DNA from: Exiguobacterium sp. FSL W8-0210 | Lineage (GTDB): Bacteria > Bacillota > Bacilli > Exiguobacteriales > Exiguobacteriaceae | NCBI RefSeq assembly: GCF_038006045.1 | Contig: NZ_JBBOUK010000001.1 | Location: 2,583,001-2,647,000, forward strand | DNA: 64,000 nucleotides | Reading direction: 5' to 3' | In this document: one piece after another, positions 42,422 through 51,332 of the stretch | How positions within the stretch are numbered: the stretch's first letter is position 1 | Layout: the number at the start of each line of letters is the position of its first letter | Translations under genes and position numbers: made by a program | Notes under the pieces: model-generated | Seen by the model: the letters and a program-made list of their open reading frames with translations, nothing else | Databases searched by the model: none | Told to the model about the DNA's origin: nothing

Positions 42422-43681
42422 TTAACTGCTTTGTTCGACGACGAGGGCGACGTTTCGTGGATACAAGGAGCGATAGAGCGCGGGTAACAGTAGGACGATT
42501 TGAGTGACCGCGCAAAGTGTGTATGAAATCGTCGCCCCGTATAGTCCGTACAACGGAATCAAGAGGCTACAAGCGACGAGATTGACGACGACACTGCCGA
42601 AGATCGAGAGTGTCTGGATTCGAAACTGCTGGAAGCCGGTCAGTAGTGCTTGAATGACGGTCGAATTATAGAAGAACAACGACGCGACCATCATCAAGAC
42701 GAAAATCAGATGATATTTGACGAACGACGCATTGTAGAAAATCGTCAAACCCCACTTTCCGAAGAAGATTGCTCCAAGAATCAGGAGGATCCCGACGACG
42801 TTCGTCATCAGTAACATCGACCGTGTCAGCTTGCGCAGTTCCGGTAAACTTTGGCGTTCTCCAGTCTCTGACGAGAAGTTCGGCAATAAGACAGCAATCA
42901 AAGAGTGGATGAACAGACTACCAAGTACGAGTAGATAGGCGATGCTGGCATAATATCCGAGCTCTTCGGTGCCGATCGCATGTCCAACGAATAACCGTGG
43001 GATGTTCGCGTTCAAGGCGATCAGTAGAGCGACGAACCCGAGTGGCATCGCTTTAAGGAACAGCTCCTTACCGGATCGATATCGTAAGTCGAGCGCTTGA
43101 TTGTCAAAACCACGACCGACCCGGCGAATCGTCGGGAGATCGTAGACGAGTAACATGATCAAGTTCCCAGTGATCAAGGCGATGACGAATCCCTGGATCG
43201 AATGGGTCGTAAAGAGGACGAGTGCTGCGCCTGAGACGTTCAGGAGACTGCGAAAAATCTTCGAGATGGCGACTTCCTTGAAGGCAGTGTGTCCCTGTAA
43301 GAAGCCGTATCCGAGATCAGCGAACGACTCCATGTATTTATTGAGATAGACGAGTAACGTCAGCAGTAAGATGTTCGCTTCACCGAAGAAATAATAGACA
43401 CCAAGGAGGACGAACACACCTGCCGAGAGGAGCGAAAAACGGGTCTTGATGAAGAGCCAGAAGTTCGTCAGTCCAGCCCTCTCTGCCGTCAGGATCGTAC
43501 TGGCATTCAACCAACAGAACATGACGATTGGTGCGGTGATGGCAAGGGCGTAATTGAAGTAGCCGATATTGAGCGGTGTACTCCATTTGATCAGGAGCGT
43601 CAAAATCATCCATTGATGCAATGAATATGCTGTATCCGCAATGAAAATGAGATTGAAGCGAGACAGCCGGACCGTTTTCAT
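42422..43681 (-). CDS. Lipid-linked oligosaccharide flippase (Wzx/MATE-like)
   Basis: This is a 419-residue polytopic protein with about twelve membrane segments and the polysaccharide-export look, including VYLNKYMESFADLGYGFLQGHTAFKEVA and RSGKELFLKAMPLGFVALL. It should flip the undecaprenyl-linked repeat unit to the outer face. It lies directly between the dehydratase and the polymerase-like gene. Confidence 0.85.
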   Translation of the reverse strand: MKTVRLSRFNLIFIADTAYSLHQWMILTLLIKWSTPLNIGYFNYALAITAPIVMFCWLNASTILTAERAGLTNFWLFIKTRFSLLSAGVFVLLGVYYFFGEANILLLTLLVYLNKYMESFADLGYGFLQGHTAFKEVAISKIFRSLLNVSGAALVLFTTHSIQGFVIALITGNLIMLLVYDLPTIRRVGRGFDNQALDLRYRSGKELFLKAMPLGFVALLIALNANIPRLFVGHAIGTEELGYYASIAYLLVLGSLFIHSLIAVLLPNFSSETGERQSLPELRKLTRSMLLMTNVVGILLILGAIFFGKWGLTIFYNASFVKYHLIFVLMMVASLFFYNSTVIQALLTGFQQFRIQTLSIFGSVVVNLVACSLLIPLYGLYGATISYTLCAVTQIVLLLPALYRSLYPRNVALVVEQSS

Positions 43682-43696
43682 CGTTCTCCCCCCTCT

Positions 43697-45562
43697 CTAT
43701 TTACGAGCGATCCGCATCGTCGGCGCGACTGGGTCGGCATCAGTCTCGTTCGTCACTTCTAATAAATACTGGCGAAGTGTCTCGTCCCGATCGAGCGCTT
43801 GGGCGATCTCACGCAAGTACGGATCGACGGAGCCGAACGGGCGTGTCTTTCCGACGAGGATCTTCTCGAAGACGAGTTCGTCATGCACCTCATCACGAGC
43901 GAGCAGTTCCTCGTAAAGTTTCTCCCCTTTTCGAATCCCGCTATAGACGATCGGGATCTGTTCTTCTGTAAATCCACTCAAGTGAATCAAGTTTTTCGCA
44001 AGTGTCGTGATGTGGACCGGTTCACCCATATCAAGGACGAACACTTCGCCACCTTTTGCGAGGACACTCGCTTGAATGACGAGACGACTCGCTTCCGGAA
44101 TCGTCATGAAGTAACGTGTCATCCGGGGATCGGTGATCGTGATCGGTCCACCTTTCGCGATTTGTTCCTTGAAAAGTGGGATGACGGAACCGCGGCTTCC
44201 GAGGACGTTGCCGAACCGGACGACGGCGAACGTCGTTTCGCTATTTCTTGCCATCTGCTGGATGACCATCTCAGCGATTCGTTTCGTCGCGCCCATCACG
44301 CTCGTCGGGTTGACTGCCTTATCGGTCGAGATCATGACGAAGCGTTTGACTCCAGCCGCTTCTGCTGCTCGGGCGACGTTACGTGTTCCGTAGATATTAT
44401 TCTTGACGGCTTCGCTCGGATTATCCTCCATCAGCGGGACGTGCTTATGGGCTGCCGCATGATAGACAAGGTCCGGTTCGAAGCGTCGCATGACTTCAAG
44501 CATCCGGTCACTGTCCTGTACATCGGCGATGACGGATTCGAACTGGATGTCCTGGCTGAGACACTCGAGTTCCCGGCGAATCAGGTAGATACTGTTTTCA
44601 CCGTGTCCAAGAAGAACAAGTCGTTCAGGACGAAAACGAATCAGTTGCCGGCAAATCTCGGAACCGATTGATCCACCGGCACCGGTGACGAGGACCGTCG
44701 CTCCATGCACGCTTCGTTCGATTTCCGTGATATCAAGCTCGACTGGTTCCCGTCCGAGTAAATCAGCGATTGAGACTTCACGGATTTGTTGAATCGAGAC
44801 CTTACCGGAAGCGAGTTCGACGAGCATCGGTAACGTATGCGCCTCGACTTGCGTCTGTTTAATTCGATTCAACAGTTCGATTCGTCGCGGATACGATAAG
44901 GACGGGATCGCGAGGACGACCGCTTCAATCTTTTGTTCCTCGATGATGCATTCAAGTTGCTCGATCGCTCCGATGACAGGAACACCGTGAATTCGCATCC
45001 CGCGTAGTTCAAGCGAGTCATCGAGTAATCCGACGACGTTTAAGATATGCGATTTCTTTTGTTTCAGTTCTTTCGTGATCATCTGTCCGGAAGCTCCGGC
45101 ACCGATGATTAGCGTTCGTTTGCCGAGCGTCTTATGCTCCGGAACGAGTCTGAGACTACGGCCACGAATCAACAACCGGACGAATAAGATACCGTTCAAG
45201 ACAAGTCCTGTCTGCAAGAAGATCGCCCGTTCGACCGCAAAGTCGAACAACGCATATTCAAGACCAAGTAAAACGAAACTGCTGGCAAGGACGACGACGA
45301 GGAGAACGGCGAGATCACGTAAACTCGCGTAGCGCCAGATGATTTGATAGAAACGCATCCAATGAGCGACGAAGGTGAGGGCAATCCACTGGATGAGTGC
45401 GATTTCGAGCGCATCCTGTAACTCGAAATTGACGGTGAGATGGAGCGGATTAAAGAAGTAGAACGTTACTACGGTTGCGAGTGCGATGACTCCGGCGTCG
45501 ATCAGGCGAAGGAGTCCAATCTTCAACTGCCGACGATACGGGGTAAGCGGGGAATGCTGCAT
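43697..45562 (-). CDS. UDP-GlcNAc 4,6-dehydratase, membrane type (EpsC/CapD/WbpM-like)
   Basis: This 621-residue protein has four N-terminal membrane helices (to about residue 135), a degenerate first Rossmann domain (IIGAGASGQMITKEL) and a catalytic SDR domain with VLVTGAGGSIGSEICRQL, the DKAVNPTSVMGATKR block that replaces the usual Tyr-x3-Lys by Met-x3-Lys, and FGNVLGSRGSVIPLF. It makes the UDP-4-keto-6-deoxy sugar that the EpsN-like aminotransferase uses. It is the second gene of the operon. Confidence 0.94.
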   Translation of the reverse strand: MQHSPLTPYRRQLKIGLLRLIDAGVIALATVVTFYFFNPLHLTVNFELQDALEIALIQWIALTFVAHWMRFYQIIWRYASLRDLAVLLVVVLASSFVLLGLEYALFDFAVERAIFLQTGLVLNGILFVRLLIRGRSLRLVPEHKTLGKRTLIIGAGASGQMITKELKQKKSHILNVVGLLDDSLELRGMRIHGVPVIGAIEQLECIIEEQKIEAVVLAIPSLSYPRRIELLNRIKQTQVEAHTLPMLVELASGKVSIQQIREVSIADLLGREPVELDITEIERSVHGATVLVTGAGGSIGSEICRQLIRFRPERLVLLGHGENSIYLIRRELECLSQDIQFESVIADVQDSDRMLEVMRRFEPDLVYHAAAHKHVPLMEDNPSEAVKNNIYGTRNVARAAEAAGVKRFVMISTDKAVNPTSVMGATKRIAEMVIQQMARNSETTFAVVRFGNVLGSRGSVIPLFKEQIAKGGPITITDPRMTRYFMTIPEASRLVIQASVLAKGGEVFVLDMGEPVHITTLAKNLIHLSGFTEEQIPIVYSGIRKGEKLYEELLARDEVHDELVFEKILVGKTRPFGSVDPYLREIAQALDRDETLRQYLLEVTNETDADPVAPTMRIARK

Positions 45563-45583
45563 GATGGTGTCTCCTCTCCTCTC

Positions 45584-46228
45584 TCATGAGTGCGTCCGGG
45601 GAATGACTTTCGGATAACTGTCGGTCGCTTCACGTGTCACTTCTTTTTTGCTTAACGAGCGCGAATAGACGATCAGGAGTCCGAGCATTAAACCAAGGAC
45701 ACCACCGATTCCCGTATTCATCAAAATGTTCGGGGATACGGGCTTCGTTGGAATTCGTGCACTGGAGAAGACTTCCGTCTTACTCGTGTTAATCAGTTGC
45801 GGGAGATAATCCTGGAAGACTTCCGTCATCGTATTTGCCTGAATGGCTGCCTGCTCCGCTGAACGATCCGTGATGGATAAGGCGATGACTTGCGAATCGA
45901 GATTGCTCGAGACCGTCAGACGATCCGTCAAATCGAATAATCGCTTGTCGGTGACGTTCATCTTTTGGGCGACCTGATCGACGACCTCTGGGCTTCGCAA
46001 GATATCTTGATAGGTACTGACGAGTGTCGGCGTCGATGTCGCCTCTGCGTTTGCTTGAGGAACGACGAGGATGTAGGCCGTCGCTTCATATGTCTTCGGA
46101 ATGACATACGTGCTGAGTGCATATCCGGCACCTGCGAAGAGCATCGTGAAGAGTGCCAGTAGCCACCAGCCGCGTCGGAGTGTCGTCAGATGATCTCCAA
46201 AGGTTTTTCTTTGATGCATCGAGCTCAC
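45584..46228 (-). CDS. Polysaccharide chain-length/export modulator (Wzz, YveK/EpsA-like)
   Basis: This 214-residue protein has two membrane segments (about residues 21-41 and 168-188) flanking an external domain with TYEATAYILVVP, SPEVVDQVAQKM and the proline-rich PTKPVSPN before the second helix, as in CapA/YveK. It usually partners a tyrosine kinase; none is in the cluster. A GTG at 46228 follows AGAGGTGAACAACA. It is the first gene of the minus-strand operon. Confidence 0.9.
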   Translation of the reverse strand: MSSMHQRKTFGDHLTTLRRGWWLLALFTMLFAGAGYALSTYVIPKTYEATAYILVVPQANAEATSTPTLVSTYQDILRSPEVVDQVAQKMNVTDKRLFDLTDRLTVSSNLDSQVIALSITDRSAEQAAIQANTMTEVFQDYLPQLINTSKTEVFSSARIPTKPVSPNILMNTGIGGVLGLMLGLLIVYSRSLSKKEVTREATDSYPKVIPRTHS

Positions 46229-46557
46229 TGTTGTTCACCTCTTTCTAGCTTGACCGAATGGATGGACATTGGTTATGTCTACACCTTATTTCCAATCGAA
46301 TTCCAAAACAATTAGAGCTTGGTGAAAATGATTATATTTTTTTCGGTAGCTATCTCGTTTGCGTGACGCGAGTTCACAGCAGGAATTCATGTCACAAAAA
46401 AAACGCGATTCACGAAAAAATGATTGCGTTTTTCTTAATATTTTTTCATTGGTATGCATGATTTTTTAAAATATGAGGGTAAATACAAATTTGACGATTA
46501 AAAAGTATTTGAATCGGTAATAAGTCCTATATGAAGGGTGGATAGTCTTTAGAAATC
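46229..46557. other. Divergent promoter region of the polysaccharide locus
   Basis: About 330 AT-rich bases lie between the divergent chain-length gene and the O-antigen-ligase-like gene. A terminator-like hairpin (AAAACGC/GCGTTTTT, 46402-46440) stands in the middle and could attenuate or insulate either direction. TTGACG at 46491 is a possible -35 for the plus strand, without a good -10. Confidence 0.5.
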
Positions 46558-47826
46558 ATGTTAAAATCAGTCAATATACCCACATCGTTTGCCTTATCCA
46601 TCCTAGTCATTTGGATCATGCTCGATGTTTGGATTCGTCCTCTATCCTTTACGGACGAAGTGTTACCTAAACAGTGGTCACTTTGGTTGCTTCCTGCCTA
46701 CATCGTTCTGTTCAGCGTCTGTTGGTTCATCTTACGACCGTTCTATCGCGTCAATCGAACAACTGGACATCAAATCGGATTTATTTTTCTGATTTATCTG
46801 ACATTTCATATTGTATTTTTCTTTTTTAACGCGAATACGGATCGTGTCCTTGCTTCGCTTTACCTCATTTCGACTTGGCTTTTCGTCGGCATCGTCTCTT
46901 CGCTCTCACGTACATCGATCGATCAATGGCATCGTCTTCTGTATTACTTCCTTTACGGACAAGCCGTCTTTCTCGCTTCCTACGCACTCATCGTCTCGTT
47001 TGGCACAGAGTATGTTCCGGTCGAAAACCTACAATGGCTTCGAATCGGTCCTTTGTCGTTTCCTCAGCTGTATGTCGGAGAGCAAGGTTCATTCCTTCGC
47101 CTTGCTGGACTGATGAACAATCCGAATACGTTCGCAGCGTGGCTCGTTCCGGGAGGACTGCTTGCTTGGGTCTATCTACTGCGACAGTTTCCACGTTGGC
47201 AAAGTCTTCTGCACGCTGTTTTCTTACTCCTGATCGTCATTGCTTTGCTAAGGAGCGGTTCGCAGACAGGAATCTACTCCTTCGTCCTCCTGGCACTCTT
47301 GACGAGTATTCGAATGGTTCCGGGAACGAGACGCCGGATGCAGGTAGCTGCCTGTTATGTGACAGGAAGCCTGATCTTATGTGCCGTCTTCGCATTTCAA
47401 GGTCTGCTTCCTCGTCTGCTCAGTCTTAACGGACGATTTACGCTTTGGCAAGCAGGATGGCACGCTTCCGCTGACGCGCTCTGGTTCGGTCACGGGATCG
47501 GAAGTGCCCCGCGTGGAATGCAGGAACAACTCGGGGAACGGATTCTTTATACATTTCACAGCACACCGATCACGTTTCTCTACGAATTCGGTCTCATCGG
47601 TTGTCTGTTGTACGGTGCAGTCTTTCTGTATCTGTTTTATCGACTGCTTCGCATTCAGACGACGGATCTCGCTTTCCTCGCGCTCTTGCTAGCCAGCTGG
47701 CTCGGGTTACTCCAATTCACGGAAAGTGTTCTCGTCAGACCGAGTGGATTTTATTTCATTTGGCTCAGCCTTCTCGCTTATGCGTCGCTTCGTCGACCTC
47801 CACCTCACGACAGTACCCACACCTAG
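46558..47826 (+). CDS. O-antigen ligase/polymerase-like membrane protein (WaaL/Wzy)
   Basis: This 422-residue protein has about eleven membrane segments and the O-antigen ligase domain signature. GLMNNPNTFAAWLVPGGLL lies near residue 187, and HGIGSAPRGMQEQLGERILYTFHSTPITFLYEFGLIG near 315 carries the conserved external His. It could polymerise repeat units or ligate the finished glycan to an acceptor. It is divergent from the main operon and shares its promoter region. The ribosome binding site is weak. Confidence 0.82.
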   Translation: MLKSVNIPTSFALSILVIWIMLDVWIRPLSFTDEVLPKQWSLWLLPAYIVLFSVCWFILRPFYRVNRTTGHQIGFIFLIYLTFHIVFFFFNANTDRVLASLYLISTWLFVGIVSSLSRTSIDQWHRLLYYFLYGQAVFLASYALIVSFGTEYVPVENLQWLRIGPLSFPQLYVGEQGSFLRLAGLMNNPNTFAAWLVPGGLLAWVYLLRQFPRWQSLLHAVFLLLIVIALLRSGSQTGIYSFVLLALLTSIRMVPGTRRRMQVAACYVTGSLILCAVFAFQGLLPRLLSLNGRFTLWQAGWHASADALWFGHGIGSAPRGMQEQLGERILYTFHSTPITFLYEFGLIGCLLYGAVFLYLFYRLLRIQTTDLAFLALLLASWLGLLQFTESVLVRPSGFYFIWLSLLAYASLRRPPPHDSTHT

Positions 47827-47855
47827 ACGCACCTACACGAAAGGGGTATGACATC

Positions 47856-48614
47856 ATGAAGAAATGGACAGAACAACAAGTCATCGATAGCCTGATCGAA
47901 GCTAGTATCGAATATCCCTCTCTCGACGCAAAGACATATGCGCGCTGGTCGGTCGGAAAAGACATTCCATCGATCACGACGATCATCAATGTATTCGGCT
48001 CTTGGCGTGAAGCACTCCAAGCCGCTGGTCTCTCATCGATCCGTCCGTATTTTTCAGATGAAGAGATTCTTACTTTCATCAAGGAAGCATCGACACGTTT
48101 ACATCCCTTCCATAGTAATAGCTACCGGGAGTGGGCAAAGGCCAAACACGGTCCATCCTTGACGCTGATCAACTTACGTTTCGGCTCTTGGTCACGTGCG
48201 CTTGAAGAAGCACAGATCGAGATGACACGCTCCATCTCGATGACGGAAGAACGGATCATCACTGCTTTACTTGAAGCTTCCGATGTCCTTCCGCGTCTGA
48301 CAACACAGACGTATGCGATTTGGGCACAGGAAAATGGACATCCGACAGTCGCGACGATTGCCCGTAAATATGGTTCGTGGGCAGATGCTCTCGCTTGCCT
48401 TGACATCGCTCCACCTCGCCGGAAATGGGTCGAAGAAGACGTCCTTGAAGCACTGCGGCAGGCACAAGAAGAATTACCTTCTCTCAGCATCATCCATTAC
48501 CGAAAATGGGCAGAAGGTCGCTCGGTTCCGAGCACCTCGACAATCAACGCCCTCTTCGGCAGCTGGACCTCCGCCGTGCAATGCCTCAAGCGTGCACGCG
48601 TTTCTCTTTCCTAA
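47856..48614 (+). CDS. Four-repeat HNH-associated-repeat protein, paralogue of 32705-33448
   Basis: This is a 252-residue protein of four units of about 60 residues with the same pattern as its paralogue, for example IPSITTIINVFGSWREAL, HPTVATIARKYGSWADAL and VPSTSTINALFGSWTSAV. The third units of the two proteins are nearly alike. No nuclease domain is present. The ATG at 47856 follows AAAGGGGTATGACATC; the longer frame to 47601 overlaps the ligase gene and is rejected. It probably binds DNA and may regulate the polysaccharide locus. Confidence 0.8.
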   Translation: MKKWTEQQVIDSLIEASIEYPSLDAKTYARWSVGKDIPSITTIINVFGSWREALQAAGLSSIRPYFSDEEILTFIKEASTRLHPFHSNSYREWAKAKHGPSLTLINLRFGSWSRALEEAQIEMTRSISMTEERIITALLEASDVLPRLTTQTYAIWAQENGHPTVATIARKYGSWADALACLDIAPPRRKWVEEDVLEALRQAQEELPSLSIIHYRKWAEGRSVPSTSTINALFGSWTSAVQCLKRARVSLS

Positions 48615-48629
48615 TCCTTTTCTTCCATC

Positions 48630-48673
48630 TAAAAAAGAGTGACCCGGTACGTTACCGGATCACTCCTTTTTCG
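48630..48673 (+). terminator. Bidirectional terminator after the second HNH-repeat gene
   Basis: AAAAAGAGTGA, CCGGT and TACCGG, ATCACTCCTTTTT form a long stem between convergent genes. Confidence 0.9.
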
Positions 48674-48679
48674 TGCGTA

Positions 48680-49675
48680 TCATGATTTTTCGATCTGCTC
48701 AAGTAAAGATGCCGGCAATAGTGTCACCGTATCGTGCTTCAACAAATAGATGTCTTCCGTATACGCCCCGATCCGTCGAGGATTGCGTTGCCCGTGGAGA
48801 TTGTTTCGGATCGCTTTCGGAAAATTGACCCCACACTCATAGGCATGAAGATACCCCCCACCAAATCGTGGATTGATTTCCGACAAGTAGAGCGTTCCGT
48901 CCACATCGAACAGATCAAAATCTAGTGGACCGACGAGACGAGTTCCCGCTAAGACCTGCTCAATCAATTCAAAGACGTCGTCGCGTTTGACCGAGCGACT
49001 CTTATCCGTTTCTCCTGCGCGCATGACGAGTTTCTCCTTAATGAAAATATCCGTCACTTCATGCGTCAGCCAATCGACATACACATCAACGCCAAGCTCT
49101 TGTCCTCTTAAGTATTCCTGAATCAATAAATTCGGATGGACAGCGAACAATCCTTCGACGACCTGAAGGGAGGAGACAACCTGGACATGAAGACTAGCAC
49201 TGCCGTTACGTGGTTTTACGAAGACTGGAAATGCGACTTCCCCTTGCGCGAGCGCATTTTTAAATGCGTCGAGCGTCGCATATGTCCGTGCATGGGCAAT
49301 CCCTTCCGTGACACAATACGTATACATAGCGTATTTATCAAAGCATAACTGGCACGCATCCATCGGTGAGACAAGGACCGTGACACCGATCGCTTCAAAT
49401 CGTTCCGTTGCCGCTGCGAGCAACTCCAGTTCGGGATCGATCAATGACAACAGCGCCGTTACGCCTTCCCGCTGACACAACTCTAGTAGATGATCGATAT
49501 ACCCCGGTGCGTCGATGCGCGGGACAAGATGATGACGCTCCGTCATATAAAGACCCGGTGCAAGTGGATTACAATCCGCAGTACTGACGTGACCGTCCGG
49601 CATCTCACGAACGAAGTACTCGACCAGTTTCGTCCGGCGACCGACGCTTGTCATCAACAAATGGGCAGTCTTCAT
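48680..49675 (-). CDS. ATP-grasp family protein (carbamoyl-phosphate-synthase-like)
   Basis: This 331-residue protein has an N-terminal Rossmann-like part (TSVGRRTKLVEYFV), then an ATP-grasp domain. FPVFVKPRNGSAS binds ATP, IQEYLRGQELGVDVYVD and FDVDGTLYLSEINPRFGGGY hold the metal ligands. Such enzymes join a carboxylate to an amine or thiol. The substrate is unknown. It stands next to a VanZ-like gene 16 bases upstream, so they may share a transcript. Confidence 0.87.
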   Translation of the reverse strand: MKTAHLLMTSVGRRTKLVEYFVREMPDGHVSTADCNPLAPGLYMTERHHLVPRIDAPGYIDHLLELCQREGVTALLSLIDPELELLAAATERFEAIGVTVLVSPMDACQLCFDKYAMYTYCVTEGIAHARTYATLDAFKNALAQGEVAFPVFVKPRNGSASLHVQVVSSLQVVEGLFAVHPNLLIQEYLRGQELGVDVYVDWLTHEVTDIFIKEKLVMRAGETDKSRSVKRDDVFELIEQVLAGTRLVGPLDFDLFDVDGTLYLSEINPRFGGGYLHAYECGVNFPKAIRNNLHGQRNPRRIGAYTEDIYLLKHDTVTLLPASLLEQIEKS

Positions 49676-49691
49676 AGGGCCATCTCCTTCG

Positions 49692-50216
49692 TTAAAAGTG
49701 ATGCCTTTTCTTTTCGTGCCAGAAAGAAAGACTTCCTGCTTGGCGCTGTACTTTTTTCCTACGAACGAGCAGATAGCATCCGATTCCGATCAATGCTCCG
49801 GTTCCGTCGAGTAACACATCTTGGACGAGACCAGTCCGGTCACCCGTTAAAATTTGATGAAACTCATCAAACACAGCGATGGTGATTGCTAATGAGTAAG
49901 CGAACAAGACGGCAAGACCCGGTGTCAAACGACGACGCGTCAAATCAATCAAACCGATACCTAATACGAGAAACGTCGAGACGTGCGCTGCTTTACGAAT
50001 GAAAAATTCAATGAATCCACTGCGTCCGAGCGCCGCTACACTGACTTCTCCATGATACGAGAAGGAGATGAATCGTAGATGATCGACGAATCCTAATGGG
50101 ATATAGCGAGATAGACCAGGTTTGATCGATTGCTCCTGATAGGGCATCGAACTTGAGATGAAGAGGATCAATAGGACGGCAAAGACGACATAGCCGGACC
50201 AGGTGATTTTTTTCAT
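49692..50216 (-). CDS. VanZ-like membrane protein
   Basis: This is a 174-residue protein with four membrane segments and the VanZ block: FFIRKAAHVSTFLVLGIGL, AVFDEFHQILTGDRTGLVQDVLLDGTGALIG. VanZ gives low-level teicoplanin resistance in enterococci by an unknown mechanism, and most homologues are of unknown role. It is a paralogue of the protein at 62960. The start follows AAGGGAGTGTCTTC. Confidence 0.87.
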   Translation of the reverse strand: MKKITWSGYVVFAVLLILFISSSMPYQEQSIKPGLSRYIPLGFVDHLRFISFSYHGEVSVAALGRSGFIEFFIRKAAHVSTFLVLGIGLIDLTRRRLTPGLAVLFAYSLAITIAVFDEFHQILTGDRTGLVQDVLLDGTGALIGIGCYLLVRRKKVQRQAGSLSFWHEKKRHHF

Positions 50217-50423
50217 GAAGACACTCCCTTATGTGATATCACTTTAGAATAGCACGGACAGAAACGATAGGCGATTATCTCCGAAAATCAATTTCTATTT
50301 TAACCCAGTTCATTTTTTTAGTTTCCTTGAAAAACGATATTTTACATTTATCAGGTTTCTTTTATACTGAAAGTGGTTAATTAGTACTATAAAGAATGAG
50401 CTGAAGAATAGGAGTGGAGTGCC

Positions 50424-50843
50424 ATGAATCGTGCACTAGGTAAAAAAATCATGCAATTGCGCAAACAACACAAGTATACTCAAAAATTTTTAGGTGAACG
50501 GTGTGGTGAATCAGCAACGGACATTTCCGCTTACGAACGTGGTCAGCGCATTCCCTCTGCTCAAGTTTTGGAACGATTGGCTCTTGCTTTAGACACGACG
50601 ATCATTGATCTCATCGATCCGAAGTATGTACAGCATCCTTCATTGAGTGAATTCATGCAACAAGCGCTTGAACCATCGCAACCGCTTGATCTAAAGCTCA
50701 TTCTTGAAGATTTACTGGTTCATCTCAGTCTATCGAAGGAAATCTATTTTGATGGTCGACTCGTCTCATCACCTGTCCGGGATGAGATGGCAACGTCCAT
50801 TGATCAAGCATTAAAGCGGGGTCTTTCTTCTATCGAAGCGTAA
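50424..50843 (+). CDS. XRE-family transcriptional regulator
   Basis: This 139-residue protein has an N-terminal helix-turn-helix (IMQLRKQHKYTQKFLGERCG, then ISAYERGQRIPSAQVLERLA, residues 9-50) and a C-terminal helical region of about 75 residues, possibly for dimer formation or ligand binding. It starts after ATAGGAGTGGAGTGCC. It is a single gene with its own terminator; the target is unknown. Confidence 0.88.
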   Translation: MNRALGKKIMQLRKQHKYTQKFLGERCGESATDISAYERGQRIPSAQVLERLALALDTTIIDLIDPKYVQHPSLSEFMQQALEPSQPLDLKLILEDLLVHLSLSKEIYFDGRLVSSPVRDEMATSIDQALKRGLSSIEA

Positions 50844-50881
50844 AAAGAGATCAAAATCAGCTGATTTTGATCTCTTTTTTT
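50844..50881 (+). terminator. Bidirectional terminator after the XRE gene
   Basis: AAAAAGAGATCAAAATCAG and CTGATTTTGATCTCTTTTT form a perfect stem without loop spacer to speak of. Confidence 0.93.
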
Positions 50882-51191
50882 ATTCTGTTTGGACGATATG
50901 ATCGATGTATAATTGATTGTCGTCATATGTTGCTTCTAATAACTGACGAAAAAACGTATTTTCGCTTGTTTTCTCGGATACGAATACACGTGTGTAATGC
51001 TTATGCGCCTGCTCGAGTACAGTGAATTTCAAAGTACGGGCAGGTGAAGCGAAAAACAATTGACGACCGGGATAACCAAAGGCGTCCATCGCTTTCGATT
51101 CTTCTAAGAAATGAAAAGGTTCGTCTGGAAACAAGGTCTCAATGAACGATAGACAACTTTGTTGAAAGGTACTTCCGCTCTGATTTTCCAT
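50880..51191 (-). CDS. Hypothetical protein, 103 aa
   Basis: This is a small soluble protein without recognised motif. The text PARTLKFTVLEQAHKHYTRVFV suggests alternating strands and helices. The ribosome binding site is GAAAGAGGAGCCGG. Its stop lies inside the terminator shared with the XRE gene. Upstream, 51192-51332 is AT-rich and empty. Confidence 0.65.
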   Translation of the reverse strand: MENQSGSTFQQSCLSFIETLFPDEPFHFLEESKAMDAFGYPGRQLFFASPARTLKFTVLEQAHKHYTRVFVSEKTSENTFFRQLLEATYDDNQLYIDHIVQTE

Positions 51192-51332
51192 GATACATCC
51201 GGCTCCTCTTTCTTATGATGTACTTTGAATCGTGCAAAGGAAACTACTGTATCTCATTACCCAGTCTTTAGACCTATTCAAACCAATATATTACATATAT
51301 TTTTTATTTTATTATTACATTATATTTTGCAT

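Noticed and set aside
43799-44671. 290-codon plus-strand frame inside the 4,6-dehydratase
   Set aside because: Antisense shadow of a clear enzyme gene; no ribosome binding site.
47601-47855. 85-residue extension of the second HNH-repeat protein
   Set aside because: It overlaps the ligase gene out of frame and shows no repeat pattern; the ATG at 47856 has a good ribosome binding site.
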